From Nocardioides sp. YIM 152315 (GTDB lineage: Bacteria > Actinomycetota > Actinomycetes > Propionibacteriales > Nocardioidaceae), in NCBI RefSeq assembly GCF_029210375.1, contig NZ_JARGER010000043.1:186001-250000 (forward strand): a DNA stretch of 64,000 nucleotides. Direction: 5' to 3'. The notes below the pieces were generated by a model. That model saw nothing but the letters and a program-made list of their open reading frames with translations. It did not search any database and was not told the origin of the DNA. Shown one piece after another: positions 35,377-43,405 of the stretch; positions within the stretch are counted from its first letter, which is position 1, and each line of letters opens with the position of its first letter. The position numbers were made by a program, and so were the translations under genes.

Positions 35377-35452
35377 GAGCGTTAGGTCGCTACGACGAGC
35401 ACGCCGAGCTCGCCGATCTCGCGGCTACGACTACTCGGAGAGAGAAGCAGAC

Positions 35453-36250
35453 ATGGCTATGACTCGTCTCGTTGTCACGTCCACAGAGGACGTGACGCCC
35501 AGCCTGCGTCGGATCTGGTTCCACTCCGATGATCTCTCTGCTCTCGCAGGGTTCGACGACCAGTCTGATCGATATGTGAAGCTGGTGTTTCCAAAGGCCG
35601 GCGTCGAACTGCCTGAAGGTTTGAGCATGCGCGAGCTGCGGATTGCACTGGCGCCCGAAGACCTGCCTGTGGTTCGGACCTACACCGCACCAATCCTCGA
35701 CATCACCGGCGGCATCATGGCCATCGACTTCGTGGTACATGGAGACCATGGAGTCGCCGGCCCCTGGGCACGATCCGCGACGGCCGGATCGATTCTCTAC
35801 GCCGACGGGATCGGAGGCGGCTACCGGCCCGACCCCTCGGCTGACGCCCACCTGATCGCGGGCGATGATTGCGCAGTTCCCGCAATCGGTGCCGCACTCG
35901 CCGCCCTGCCCGCCGAGGCCGAGGGGCAGGTCTTCATCCTCGTCGAGTCAGCCGCCGACGAGCCACCCATGCCCGCGCCGCACGGAGTGAAGGTCACCTT
36001 CCTCCATCGCACCGCGGGCCAAAGTCTGGCTCGCGCCATCCGCGAGTGGCCCTGGCCCCACGGCCGCGTCCAGGCTTTCGTGCATGGCGAGGCCAAGGAC
36101 GTAATGCACGGCGTGCGACCGTACTTGCTCAAGGACCGCGCTCTGCCACTGGCCGACACGTCGATCTCGGGCTACTGGCGTCACGGACGCACGGAAGAAG
36201 GCTTCCGCCAATGGAAGTCCGATCTCGCCGCCGCTGAAGGCAACAACTGA
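35453..36250 (+). CDS. Siderophore-interacting-protein (SIP) family flavin reductase
   Basis: Predicted 265 residues. The FAD-binding VVRTYTAP motif, the middle GPWARSATAGSIL segment, and the C-terminal SGYWRHGRTEEGFRQWK are typical of ViuB/SIP proteins, which reduce ferric siderophores with NAD(P)H. ATG 35453 follows CGGAGAGAGAAG. No siderophore genes are next to it, so here it may instead supply electrons to another enzyme. A hairpin follows at 36313-36334. Confidence 0.87.
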   Translation: MAMTRLVVTSTEDVTPSLRRIWFHSDDLSALAGFDDQSDRYVKLVFPKAGVELPEGLSMRELRIALAPEDLPVVRTYTAPILDITGGIMAIDFVVHGDHGVAGPWARSATAGSILYADGIGGGYRPDPSADAHLIAGDDCAVPAIGAALAALPAEAEGQVFILVESAADEPPMPAPHGVKVTFLHRTAGQSLARAIREWPWPHGRVQAFVHGEAKDVMHGVRPYLLKDRALPLADTSISGYWRHGRTEEGFRQWKSDLAAAEGNN

Positions 36251-36312
36251 GGTCAAAGACCGCATGTCGAGCTGACCGACGCGACCCATGGCCTTCGCCG
36301 AGTCCCGAGAAG

Positions 36313-36334
36313 GCCCATGTCGTTAGACATGGGC
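36313..36334 (+). terminator. Stem-loop after the SIP-family gene
   Basis: Perfect 9-bp inverted repeat GCCCATGTC / GACATGGGC around a GTTA loop, 63 bases after the stop. No T-tract. The rest of 36251-36570 holds no supported gene. Confidence 0.55.
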
Positions 36335-36570
36335 GCCCGACGCGCTGCACATGAACGCTCGCCATCTTTCCTGACCACACCTCGCCTCCAAGACCGAACT
36401 CGGGACGCGACTTCGTGAGCGCGACCGAAGCGCATCCGCATGACCCAGCGCGGGTTCGTGCCCACGATCAGGCTGAAGCTACTTCTCGAACCGAGGCATG
36501 GCGGGCCGGTAGGCGCAGTGGACGCGCGAACAGCGACCTACCACGCGCTCAAGTGGGCGACGCCACACTC

Positions 36571-36618
36571 AAAGGGATGCCCTTTTCAAGTAGGCTAGAG
36601 AGGAAAGGGATGCTCTTT
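36571..36618 (+). promoter_or_regulatory. Paired palindromic operators upstream of the MFS gene
   Basis: AAAGGGATGCCCTTT (36571-36585) and AAAGGGATGCTCTTT (36604-36618) are near-identical palindromes whose starts are 33 bases apart, about three helical turns. TAGGCT (36591-36596) between them fits an actinobacterial -10, and the second copy touches the GGAGG ribosome site. This is a classic layout for a repressor acting on the MFS gene. Confidence 0.6.
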
Positions 36619-36629
36619 AGGAGGGTGAG

Positions 36630-37820
36630 ATGTCAGAGACCGTTTTTCGTGGTCGCAGTGTGGGGGCGTGCTACGTGGCGATGGCTGTCGTGGGGCTTCT
36701 TCTCTCGGTCTACGGCCCGATCGTGGCCGTCCTGCAGAACCGATTCGAAGTAACGACGGCCGCTGTCGGATCTGCTCTCGGAGTGCAGTCGTTCGGCGCG
36801 GTGATCGGCGTGCTCGCCGCTCAAAAGCTGCTGCGCGCACGCGGCAATCGGGTGACCGTGTCGACCGCCTTGTTCCTCATCTGCGTTGGCGCCATCGCTA
36901 TGTCCATGTCGTCATCGTGGAGTGTGATGCTCGCTGGGGCCGCGGTCGCTGGCCTCGGTTTCGGCGGCGTGGACTCGGTGATCACGCAGATCATCCTCAT
37001 GGGCTCGGGGACTCGAGGGCCGACGCGGGTGAACATTGCTCACGGCTGCTTCGGTCTCGGGACGTTCGCTGGGCCAGCCCTCATCTACGTCGTTGGCGCG
37101 GAGCATTACCAGTGGGTGTTCGCGGCCGCGGCCGCCGTGAGCGCGGCCGCTGCAGTCGGCGCACGAGGTCTCGAAGGCGGACCTTCCTCCTCTGCGACCG
37201 GTTCATTGCCGCGAACCGAGCCGGTGCCCTCGGATGCCAGCGCTCGACCGCCGCTGCTCGCAGCAGTCATGGCTGGGTTCTTTGTCCTCTACGTCACTCA
37301 TTTCGCTGTGCAGGCCGGCATTGGGAACTGGGGACCGGTCGTGCTGGTGCAGCAATCAGAGTTGTCTGAGTCTCACGCCGTGCTAGCCATCTCCGGCTTC
37401 TGGCTCACGATGGTTGTCGGACGGTTCGGTGCCGCAGCGCTCAGTAATCAAGTAACGCCTCGAGTCCTCGTGACCGTTAGCTCGGCAGGACTCGTTATCG
37501 TGCTCGCGTTCTCGCTCCTGCCCGCTGGGGCACCGTGGTCCTTCCTCGCTGCCGGCCTGTTCTTGGGCCCCATCTTTCCGACCGGTTTGGCATGGCTCGC
37601 GAGTAGCGGCTACGGAGGCGGCAACAATCCGGCGTACGTGATGGCAGGCTCAATGCTCGGCCTAGCAGTGGCTCCAAGCGCGGTCGGGATGGTGATTCAG
37701 CGTCAGGGTCCAGGAGCGGCGCCAGGTGTGCTGTTCACGGTTGCGCTCGTGGTGTTGCTGTCGAGCGGCGCACTGCTTGCATTGGCTGCCGCGGCGCGAC
37801 GCGTACATCGGTTGGCCTGA
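36630..37820 (+). CDS. Major facilitator superfamily transporter
   Basis: Predicted 396 residues with about twelve hydrophobic segments in two halves separated by a polar loop near residue 190-210 (GPSSSATGSLPRTEP). Sugar-transporter-like MFS style (fucose permease-like: GVQSFGAVIGVLAAQKLL, HGCFGLGTFAGPALIY, FGPIFPTG-type segment near the end). An AGGAGGG ribosome site precedes the ATG. Substrate not readable; import or export both possible. The double operator upstream implies tight regulation. Confidence 0.9.
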   Translation: MSETVFRGRSVGACYVAMAVVGLLLSVYGPIVAVLQNRFEVTTAAVGSALGVQSFGAVIGVLAAQKLLRARGNRVTVSTALFLICVGAIAMSMSSSWSVMLAGAAVAGLGFGGVDSVITQIILMGSGTRGPTRVNIAHGCFGLGTFAGPALIYVVGAEHYQWVFAAAAAVSAAAAVGARGLEGGPSSSATGSLPRTEPVPSDASARPPLLAAVMAGFFVLYVTHFAVQAGIGNWGPVVLVQQSELSESHAVLAISGFWLTMVVGRFGAAALSNQVTPRVLVTVSSAGLVIVLAFSLLPAGAPWSFLAAGLFLGPIFPTGLAWLASSGYGGGNNPAYVMAGSMLGLAVAPSAVGMVIQRQGPGAAPGVLFTVALVVLLSSGALLALAAAARRVHRLA

Positions 37821-38034
37821 GTGAGCGACTCGTCACCTGACCCAGTCAATGTCTGTATGCCTGGCGAGCTCTGGCAGGGTGGTAATCCTTCTGGTGGTGA
37901 CGGATGCACCAGCAGGGCGACACCTTCCAAACAACTCTCGTGCAAACAGGGTGTGACGGTCGCCCTCACGAACTCGTGGGGGTTGATGCCGGAACTGTCC
38001 GGATTGGCATCTTGGATTTCAGTCGCCGAGATGC

Positions 38035-38937
38035 TCAGTGGGGCTGGGTCGTGGCGCTCAACAGGTCCGCCAACCGGTGGAGATCGTCGGCGAGTGGTGA
38101 TCCCGGGTCCCATACGGCCTGATAGAAGATCTCCACATCTTCACCGTCCGCTCGGAGCGAGCGATGAGGTGTTTCCGGCGAGGTGAGTTTCGAGAGCGGC
38201 ACGATGGCCGACCCAAGCCCGAGATTCGCCCATTCTTCGAGGACTCGGTAGCTAGCGGCTTCACCGGCATAGGGCTTCCATCTGAGCTTATGCGCCTGGA
38301 CCAGGTCGCGGGTAAAGGCAGTGAGCCCGCATGTGTCGGGCATCAAAATGAGCTCGGCGCCCTGCAGGTCATTCAGCGAGAGCGGCACGTCGTCCCCTTC
38401 GTGACCTCCGACGACTACCAGCGGCTCAGACGCGACGATGCGATGTTCGTACCCCTGCAGGAAGCCCACGGATGGCATGAGGACGAGGTCAAGCTGGTTG
38501 GCGAGAAGCGCGTCGCGCAACTCGGCCATGTTGGCCTCACGCATCACCAACTGCCGTGGTCCTCCGAGCGCCGTCTGTCGATGTACGGCTTCGTAGATGG
38601 CCGCTACCAGCGAGGGGTCGATGAGCGGTGAGACGCCGACTCGAACAAATTCGTCGCCGGTGGCCGTGAGGCGACGCGCCTCGGAGCCGACCGCGTCAAC
38701 AGCGACAAGCGCGCGGTCGATCAGGGGCAGGATCTCGAGCCCGAATACGGTGGGCTGAACCCCCCTCGTGGACCGTTCGAAGAGCCTGTCCCCGAGCCTC
38801 TCTTCGAGTTTGGCGATGCCGTTCGACAGGCCGGGTTGCGACACGTTCTGTGAGCGAGCAGCGGCACTGAACGAACCGCTCTTCCAAACCGAACGGGCAT
38901 ACCTGAAGGCTTCGATGCTGACTCGCTCCACAAGCAC
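38035..38937 (-). CDS. LysR-family transcriptional regulator
   Basis: Predicted 300 residues. The N-terminal helix-turn-helix (FSAAARSQNVSQPGLSNGIA, LEERLGDRLFERSTRGV) is followed by a LysR substrate-binding domain (RVGVSPLIDPSLVAAIYEAV, LVVVGGHEGDDVPLSLNDL). GTG start with GAGGAG upstream. Divergent from the ADH-amine oxidase operon, with a LysR-type box at 38985-38999, so it most likely controls that operon and itself. Confidence 0.92.
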   Translation of the reverse strand: MLVERVSIEAFRYARSVWKSGSFSAAARSQNVSQPGLSNGIAKLEERLGDRLFERSTRGVQPTVFGLEILPLIDRALVAVDAVGSEARRLTATGDEFVRVGVSPLIDPSLVAAIYEAVHRQTALGGPRQLVMREANMAELRDALLANQLDLVLMPSVGFLQGYEHRIVASEPLVVVGGHEGDDVPLSLNDLQGAELILMPDTCGLTAFTRDLVQAHKLRWKPYAGEAASYRVLEEWANLGLGSAIVPLSKLTSPETPHRSLRADGEDVEIFYQAVWDPGSPLADDLHRLADLLSATTQPH

Positions 38938-38984
38938 AGCCTATCTCCTCGAGGAGCTTTCCGGCCTTAGCGTCGAGTCTGCCC

Positions 38985-38999
38985 ATAACGGTACGTTAT
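38985..38999. promoter_or_regulatory. LysR-type binding box
   Basis: ATAACGGTACGTTAT is a dyad (ATAACG-gta-CGTTAT) that contains the T-N11-A spacing of LysR-regulator sites. It lies 48 bases upstream of the LysR start and 95 bases upstream of the divergent ADH gene. Confidence 0.6.
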
Positions 39000-39093
39000 C
39001 GCCGCATTCGTGATTCCCGCCTACCCAGGTTCCACCCTCTTCCGTAGCGTCCTTGCCTGGTGACTGGATCCAGATGGATGGAAGGAGATTCAC

Positions 39094-40116
39094 GTGACAC
39101 GCCGCCACTACGCTGCACGGCTCGCAGGAAGTGGGCACCCTCTGGAAGTCCGCCCTGTCGAGCCGCGGATCCCCGGCGCCGGCCACGTCAGGATCGACGT
39201 GAGAGCGAGCGGTGTGTGCGGTGCCGACCGCGCCAGCCTCCGCGAGGCGGATCCAGTTCTTGGCCTACCCCATGTCCCCGGACACGAGATCGCAGGCGTC
39301 GTGGCCGAGGTCGGTCCTCTGGCTGGAGACTGGAAGGCCGGTGATCGCGTGGCTGTGGGGTGGTTCGGCGGCTCGTGCGGCGAATGCATCGCGTGCACCT
39401 TGGACGATGTCGTGCACTGCCGACGCCGGCAGGTGCCGGGCCAGTCGTACGACGGCGGGTGGGCAACGACGGTGACGGTTCCTGCAGCTTCTCTCGCACG
39501 CGTTCCAGACGAGCTTTCGCTCGTAGATGCCGCGCCCTTCGGTTGCGCCGGCGTGACGGCTTTCAACGCAGTGCGCCGATTTGCCGCACCGACTGGCGCT
39601 CGCATCGCCATTCTCGGTCTCGGCGGCGTCGGCCACCTGGCCGTGCAGTTCGCCGCCGCCATGGGCCACGAGGTCATCGTTCTAAACCGGGGTCCAGAGA
39701 AGCGTCATGCAGCTCTTTGCCTCGGCGCGCAAGCGTACGTAGACCTCGATCTGCACTCCCCCGGTCCTGCCCTCCGGGCGCTCGGCCTCGTAGACATGGT
39801 CATCTCCACAGCATCGTCCAGCGATGTTCTCGTCGACGTCATGGACGGCCTCACCGCGCGCGGCCAGCTGGTCGTGGTGGGATTCGATGCGTCTCCGTTG
39901 GAACTCGACCTCAGTCGGCTTGTCGCCCACTCCCGCTCGGTCGCCGGCCAGATCACCGGAAGCCCCGGCGAGACCGAGGCAGCGATGGCATTCGCAGTGA
40001 CCAACGACGTACGCCCGGTTGTGCGCATCAGCCCGCTGAGTGAGATCGGCGAAGCTGTTGCAGCCGGACCATTCGCCTCAAGTGCGTTTCGCACGGTGCT
40101 TGTTCCCGATGCCTGA
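39094..40116 (+). CDS. Zinc-dependent alcohol dehydrogenase family protein
   Basis: Predicted 340-residue MDR-type dehydrogenase. Catalytic zinc ligands appear in SGVCGADRASL and PGHEIAGVV; the structural zinc lobe is represented by CGECIACTLDDVVHC, with three evident cysteines plus one. The Rossmann motif is GLGGVGHLAVQFA. GTG start with AAGGAG upstream. First gene of an operon under the LysR box; it probably oxidises an alcohol or reduces an aldehyde produced or used by the downstream amine oxidase. Confidence 0.92.
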   Translation: MTRRHYAARLAGSGHPLEVRPVEPRIPGAGHVRIDVRASGVCGADRASLREADPVLGLPHVPGHEIAGVVAEVGPLAGDWKAGDRVAVGWFGGSCGECIACTLDDVVHCRRRQVPGQSYDGGWATTVTVPAASLARVPDELSLVDAAPFGCAGVTAFNAVRRFAAPTGARIAILGLGGVGHLAVQFAAAMGHEVIVLNRGPEKRHAALCLGAQAYVDLDLHSPGPALRALGLVDMVISTASSSDVLVDVMDGLTARGQLVVVGFDASPLELDLSRLVAHSRSVAGQITGSPGETEAAMAFAVTNDVRPVVRISPLSEIGEAVAAGPFASSAFRTVLVPDA

Positions 40117-41209
40117 CCTGCACACCCAGGCCATCGCGACTCCCGCTACTTGCGATGTCGCCGTCATCGGCGCGGGGATCAGCGGCCTAGCCGTTGCTGA
40201 CCATCTGACGCGCGCGGGCGCTGCCGTCTCCGTAATTGAAGCTCGCGGACGTGTCGGCGGCCGCCTCTTCGGCATGAAGGACAACACTGCGCTCGATCTC
40301 GGCGCGACGTGGTTCTGGGAGGGCGAGCGTCGCACTCAGGATCTAGTGGACCGCCTAAGGGTAGGCAGCTTCCCGCAGCACCTTCGTGGCGACACGGTGG
40401 TGGAAGACCTCAATGGCGTGATCCGTCACCGCGGCAATCTGGTCGACATGCCTGCGCACCGCTATGCAGGCGGCGCCACCTCGCTTGCAGACGGGCTCGC
40501 GCGAACGCTTCCTGCCGAGAGCCTGCACCTCGGCCACGCCGTCGACGCGGTCACGATCGACGGGACCTCACCGAAGTTCGACCTCGAGGTGAGTTCAAGC
40601 GGGCGCACGTGGCGAGCGCGCCACGTGGTCCTGGCCCTGCCGCCCGCACTCGCGGTCGCAACCATAGAGCTGCCCAAGTTGCTTCCCACACAGCTCTGCC
40701 GCACTGCCGCGGCCACTCCGACCTGGATGGCGGAAACGGTCAAGGTGGTTGCCCAGTACGACGAGCCCTTCTGGCGGCTCGAGGGCCTCGCGGGGGCAGG
40801 CATCAGTCGTTTGGGGCCGCTCCAAGAGATCCACGATATGTCCGGCCCTGATGGCGAACCCGCGGCGCTGTTTGGGTTCGCTCATTCTTCGCGGCTCGAC
40901 CCCGAGCCACAGGTCGCGATCCTCGAACAGCTTGTTCGCATGTTCGGGGAACGCGCCGGGCGACCGGCAAGGCTGGCTATCCAGGACTGGAGCCGCGAAC
41001 CATGGACCGCCCGACGCGCGGCCACAGCCTCCAGCGACTCGATGTTCGGACATCCGGATCTACGTCGGCCGGCCATGGCCGGTCGACTGCACTGGAGCTC
41101 AACCGAAACCGCGATGACGTTTCCCGGCCACGTCGAGGGAGCCCTCGAAGCTGCCGAGCGGACAGCCGACTACATCTGTGCCGATCTCGGCATCCGACGT
41201 GCCACGTGA
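40109..41209 (+). CDS. FAD-dependent amine oxidase family protein
   Basis: Predicted 366 residues. The dinucleotide fold VIGAGISGLAVADHL, then EARGRVGGRLF and LGATWFW near the N terminus and the C-terminal LHWSSTETAMTFPGHVEGA are standard for flavin monoamine oxidases. Shorter than typical (about 450), with a compact substrate domain. ATG 40109 overlaps the ADH gene by 8 bases. Amine oxidation would yield an aldehyde for the dehydrogenase upstream. Confidence 0.88.
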   Translation: MPDLHTQAIATPATCDVAVIGAGISGLAVADHLTRAGAAVSVIEARGRVGGRLFGMKDNTALDLGATWFWEGERRTQDLVDRLRVGSFPQHLRGDTVVEDLNGVIRHRGNLVDMPAHRYAGGATSLADGLARTLPAESLHLGHAVDAVTIDGTSPKFDLEVSSSGRTWRARHVVLALPPALAVATIELPKLLPTQLCRTAAATPTWMAETVKVVAQYDEPFWRLEGLAGAGISRLGPLQEIHDMSGPDGEPAALFGFAHSSRLDPEPQVAILEQLVRMFGERAGRPARLAIQDWSREPWTARRAATASSDSMFGHPDLRRPAMAGRLHWSSTETAMTFPGHVEGALEAAERTADYICADLGIRRAT

Positions 41210-41220
41210 AAGGTGATGCC

Positions 41221-41766
41221 ATGCCAGTTGAGACACCTGACATCAAGACTCTGCTCATGGAGTACGACAGAGCTCGCGCCTACACCGACGAACTGTGGCG
41301 CGACCTCACACCCGACGAAGTGATCTGGCGACCGCATCAGCACTCGAGCGCGATCGGCTGGCACCTGGGACACCAAGCGCACGTCGCCCACTTCATGGTG
41401 CGCAACCTGACGGCCGCAGAGCCAAGCCCAGCCCCAGAGCTCGATGGACTCATGGACTCGGCAAACCCGGAGACATTTCGCGGCAGCCTGCCAACCGTCG
41501 AGCGTCTGCTGCAGTTTCGCGAGACCGTCGCCGACCGAGTCCACGCTCGACTCGGCGCGATCGCTTCCAAACAGGTTGGCGCGCCACAGCAGATGGCTGT
41601 CGTCGGTTGGCACCTACTCGCCGCCCTGGTCAATCACGAATACCAGCACGACCAATGGATCGCCGAGGTCCGCTCCGAACAACTGGGGCACGACCTGCCT
41701 GACGACCCAGTCGCAGGAACGGTGCGACGTATCGACGGCTACCTCGTACTCGCACCTGAGTCCTGA
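41221..41766 (+). CDS. DinB-family protein
   Basis: Predicted 181-residue four-helix-bundle protein of the DinB/YfiT group. The metal-binding histidines are in AIGWHLGHQAHVAHFMVRNL and NHEYQHDQWIAEV. Members include thiol-dependent transferases (mycothiol-dependent isomerases in actinobacteria) and damage-induced proteins. Position between an amine oxidase and an SDR suggests thiol-linked detoxification of a reactive intermediate (inference). Confidence 0.83.
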   Translation: MPVETPDIKTLLMEYDRARAYTDELWRDLTPDEVIWRPHQHSSAIGWHLGHQAHVAHFMVRNLTAAEPSPAPELDGLMDSANPETFRGSLPTVERLLQFRETVADRVHARLGAIASKQVGAPQQMAVVGWHLLAALVNHEYQHDQWIAEVRSEQLGHDLPDDPVAGTVRRIDGYLVLAPES

Positions 41767-41822
41767 GCGCGCCCTCGCCCACTTCCCACCCACCAATTTC
41801 ACTCGATGCGCGGGAGCACAAC

Positions 41823-42592
41823 CTGAACGACTTCACCGACCACACCCTTCTCGTCGTCGGCGGCACTAGCGGGATGGGCATGGCAGTTGCTAGCCGGGTC
41901 CTACAGAACGGTGGCCGCGTCATCATTACCGGACGCACGCAAGACTCCGTTGATCGAGCTCTCGGTGAACTCAACGCGGGTGATGCCGCTGAAGGCATCG
42001 CCGTCGACCTCACCGACGACGCGGCCGTTGCCCGATTCCGCTCAGAACTCGCCCGGCGCCATGGCGATGTCGACCTCCTGGTCAACGCCGCCGGCGTCTT
42101 CGCCCCTAAGGCCTTCCTCGAACACGACGCAGACGACTACCGACGCTACGAGGCGCTCAACCGCTCGCTCTTCTTCATCACCCAGACCGTTGCCACGAAC
42201 CTCGTGCATGCCGGACGGCCGGGCTCAATCGTCAACATCGGTTCGATGTGGGCCCACCAGGCGATCGCGGCAACCCCGTCTTCCGCGTACTCGATGGCGA
42301 AAGCGGGCCTCCACTCGCTCACGCAGCACCTTGCGCTTGAGTTGGCAGGACACCAAATTCGTGCCAACGCCGTAGCGCCCGCCATAGTCCGCACGCCGAT
42401 CTACGAAGAGTTCATTCCCCGCGATCAGGTGGACTCGACTCTCGACGCCTTTGACTCCTTCCATCCGATCGGTCGAATCGGCACCTCTGAGGACGTCGCG
42501 GCGACCGTGGTGTTCCTGTCTCGGACGCCGCCGCGTGGGTCACTGGCGCTGTATGGGACGTCGACGGCGGCGTGATGGCCGGAAGGAACTGA
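41823..42592 (+). pseudogene. Short-chain dehydrogenase/reductase, frameshifted near its C terminus
   Basis: An SDR with cofactor motif VVGGTSGMGMA, VNAAGVFAPKA, the catalytic serine in SIVNIGSMWA, YSMAKAG (Tyr and Lys) and NAVAPAIVRTP. No ATG, GTG or TTG precedes the glycine motif in frame; the only plausible start is CTG 41823, with GGGAG 6 bases upstream. Near 42519-42522 the frame shifts: as it stands the protein ends LALYGTSTAA at 42575. One inserted base after TCT at 42521 restores the canonical end WVTGAVWDVDGGVMAGRN with stop at 42592. So either a real one-base deletion or a sequencing error. The catalytic residues lie before the shift. Confidence 0.8.
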
Positions 42593-42675
42593 CCTAAGTG
42601 CGTCTTAGCTGGGATACGGCAAGGATGGCGATCACGATTCCATTGCCTGCCAATCGGAGCGTTCGAACCTGACTC

Positions 42676-43056
42676 TCACAAAGCCACGATGGCGTCGATC
42701 TCAACGACCGCGCCGAGTGGCAGCGCCGCCACACCGATGGTCGTCCTCGCCGGCACCCGGTCAGGAAAGTGGTCCGCGTAGACGGCGTTGATCTCTCCGA
42801 AGAGGTCGAGGCGCGTCGTGTAGATCGACGTGCGCACGGTGCGGTCGAGGCCGGTGCCGGCCTCAGCACACACAGCTGCAAGGTTGGCCAGGCTTCGCGC
42901 GACCTCCGCAGCCACATTCTCATTGTCAAGATCGCCGGACTGCGGATCGATGGGGAGGGCTCCGGAGCAGTACAGCAATCCGGCGTGCGCCACTGCTTGG
43001 ACATAGGGCCCCACGGCGCTGGGAGCGTCAGGTGAGGCAATGGCGCGTAGATCCAT
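42676..43056 (-). CDS. RidA-family protein, archetypal
   Basis: Predicted 126 residues with the RidA signature, including the ligand-binding arginine: PARTTIGVAALPLGAVVEID. That arginine is what archetypal RidA uses to hydrolyse reactive 2-aminoacrylate-type enamines and imines. GLLYCSGALPIDPQSG is the N-terminal strand. GGAGG ribosome site. Convergent with the SDR gene and useful next to an amine oxidase and PLP enzymes. Confidence 0.93.
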   Translation of the reverse strand: MDLRAIASPDAPSAVGPYVQAVAHAGLLYCSGALPIDPQSGDLDNENVAAEVARSLANLAAVCAEAGTGLDRTVRTSIYTTRLDLFGEINAVYADHFPDRVPARTTIGVAALPLGAVVEIDAIVAL

Positions 43057-43405
43057 GGTTGGTCCTCCGGTTGGCGGTCGTCCGCGGCCGGCTCCGCGAA
43101 TGTGGGTCGACCGTACCAGGATGATCAGACCAATCCTCGCCCGCGCAACACTTCACTCCGTATTGCTACACCAATCCGTGGAGCCTTCCCCGATGTTTGT
43201 AGGGACCTTTGCTTAGTCCCGACCGCTTGGGAGGTGCACGTCAGGGCGCCCGAACTAAATCAATCAGTCAAATGATGAGATTGGTAGACCCCAAGTCGTC
43301 GGACCGATACGTTCCGTGTGACGAGGGGCTGCCCGTGGAGATCATCCGTCGGCCCATCGTCCGCAACGCAAGAGCACGCCGCCGGCACCACGAAGGGAAC
43401 CCCCT
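43057..43405. other. Intergenic, no gene seen
   Basis: Divergent region between the second RidA gene and the PEP synthase gene. I see no hairpin, palindrome or convincing small gene here; it must hold both promoters. Confidence 0.4.
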
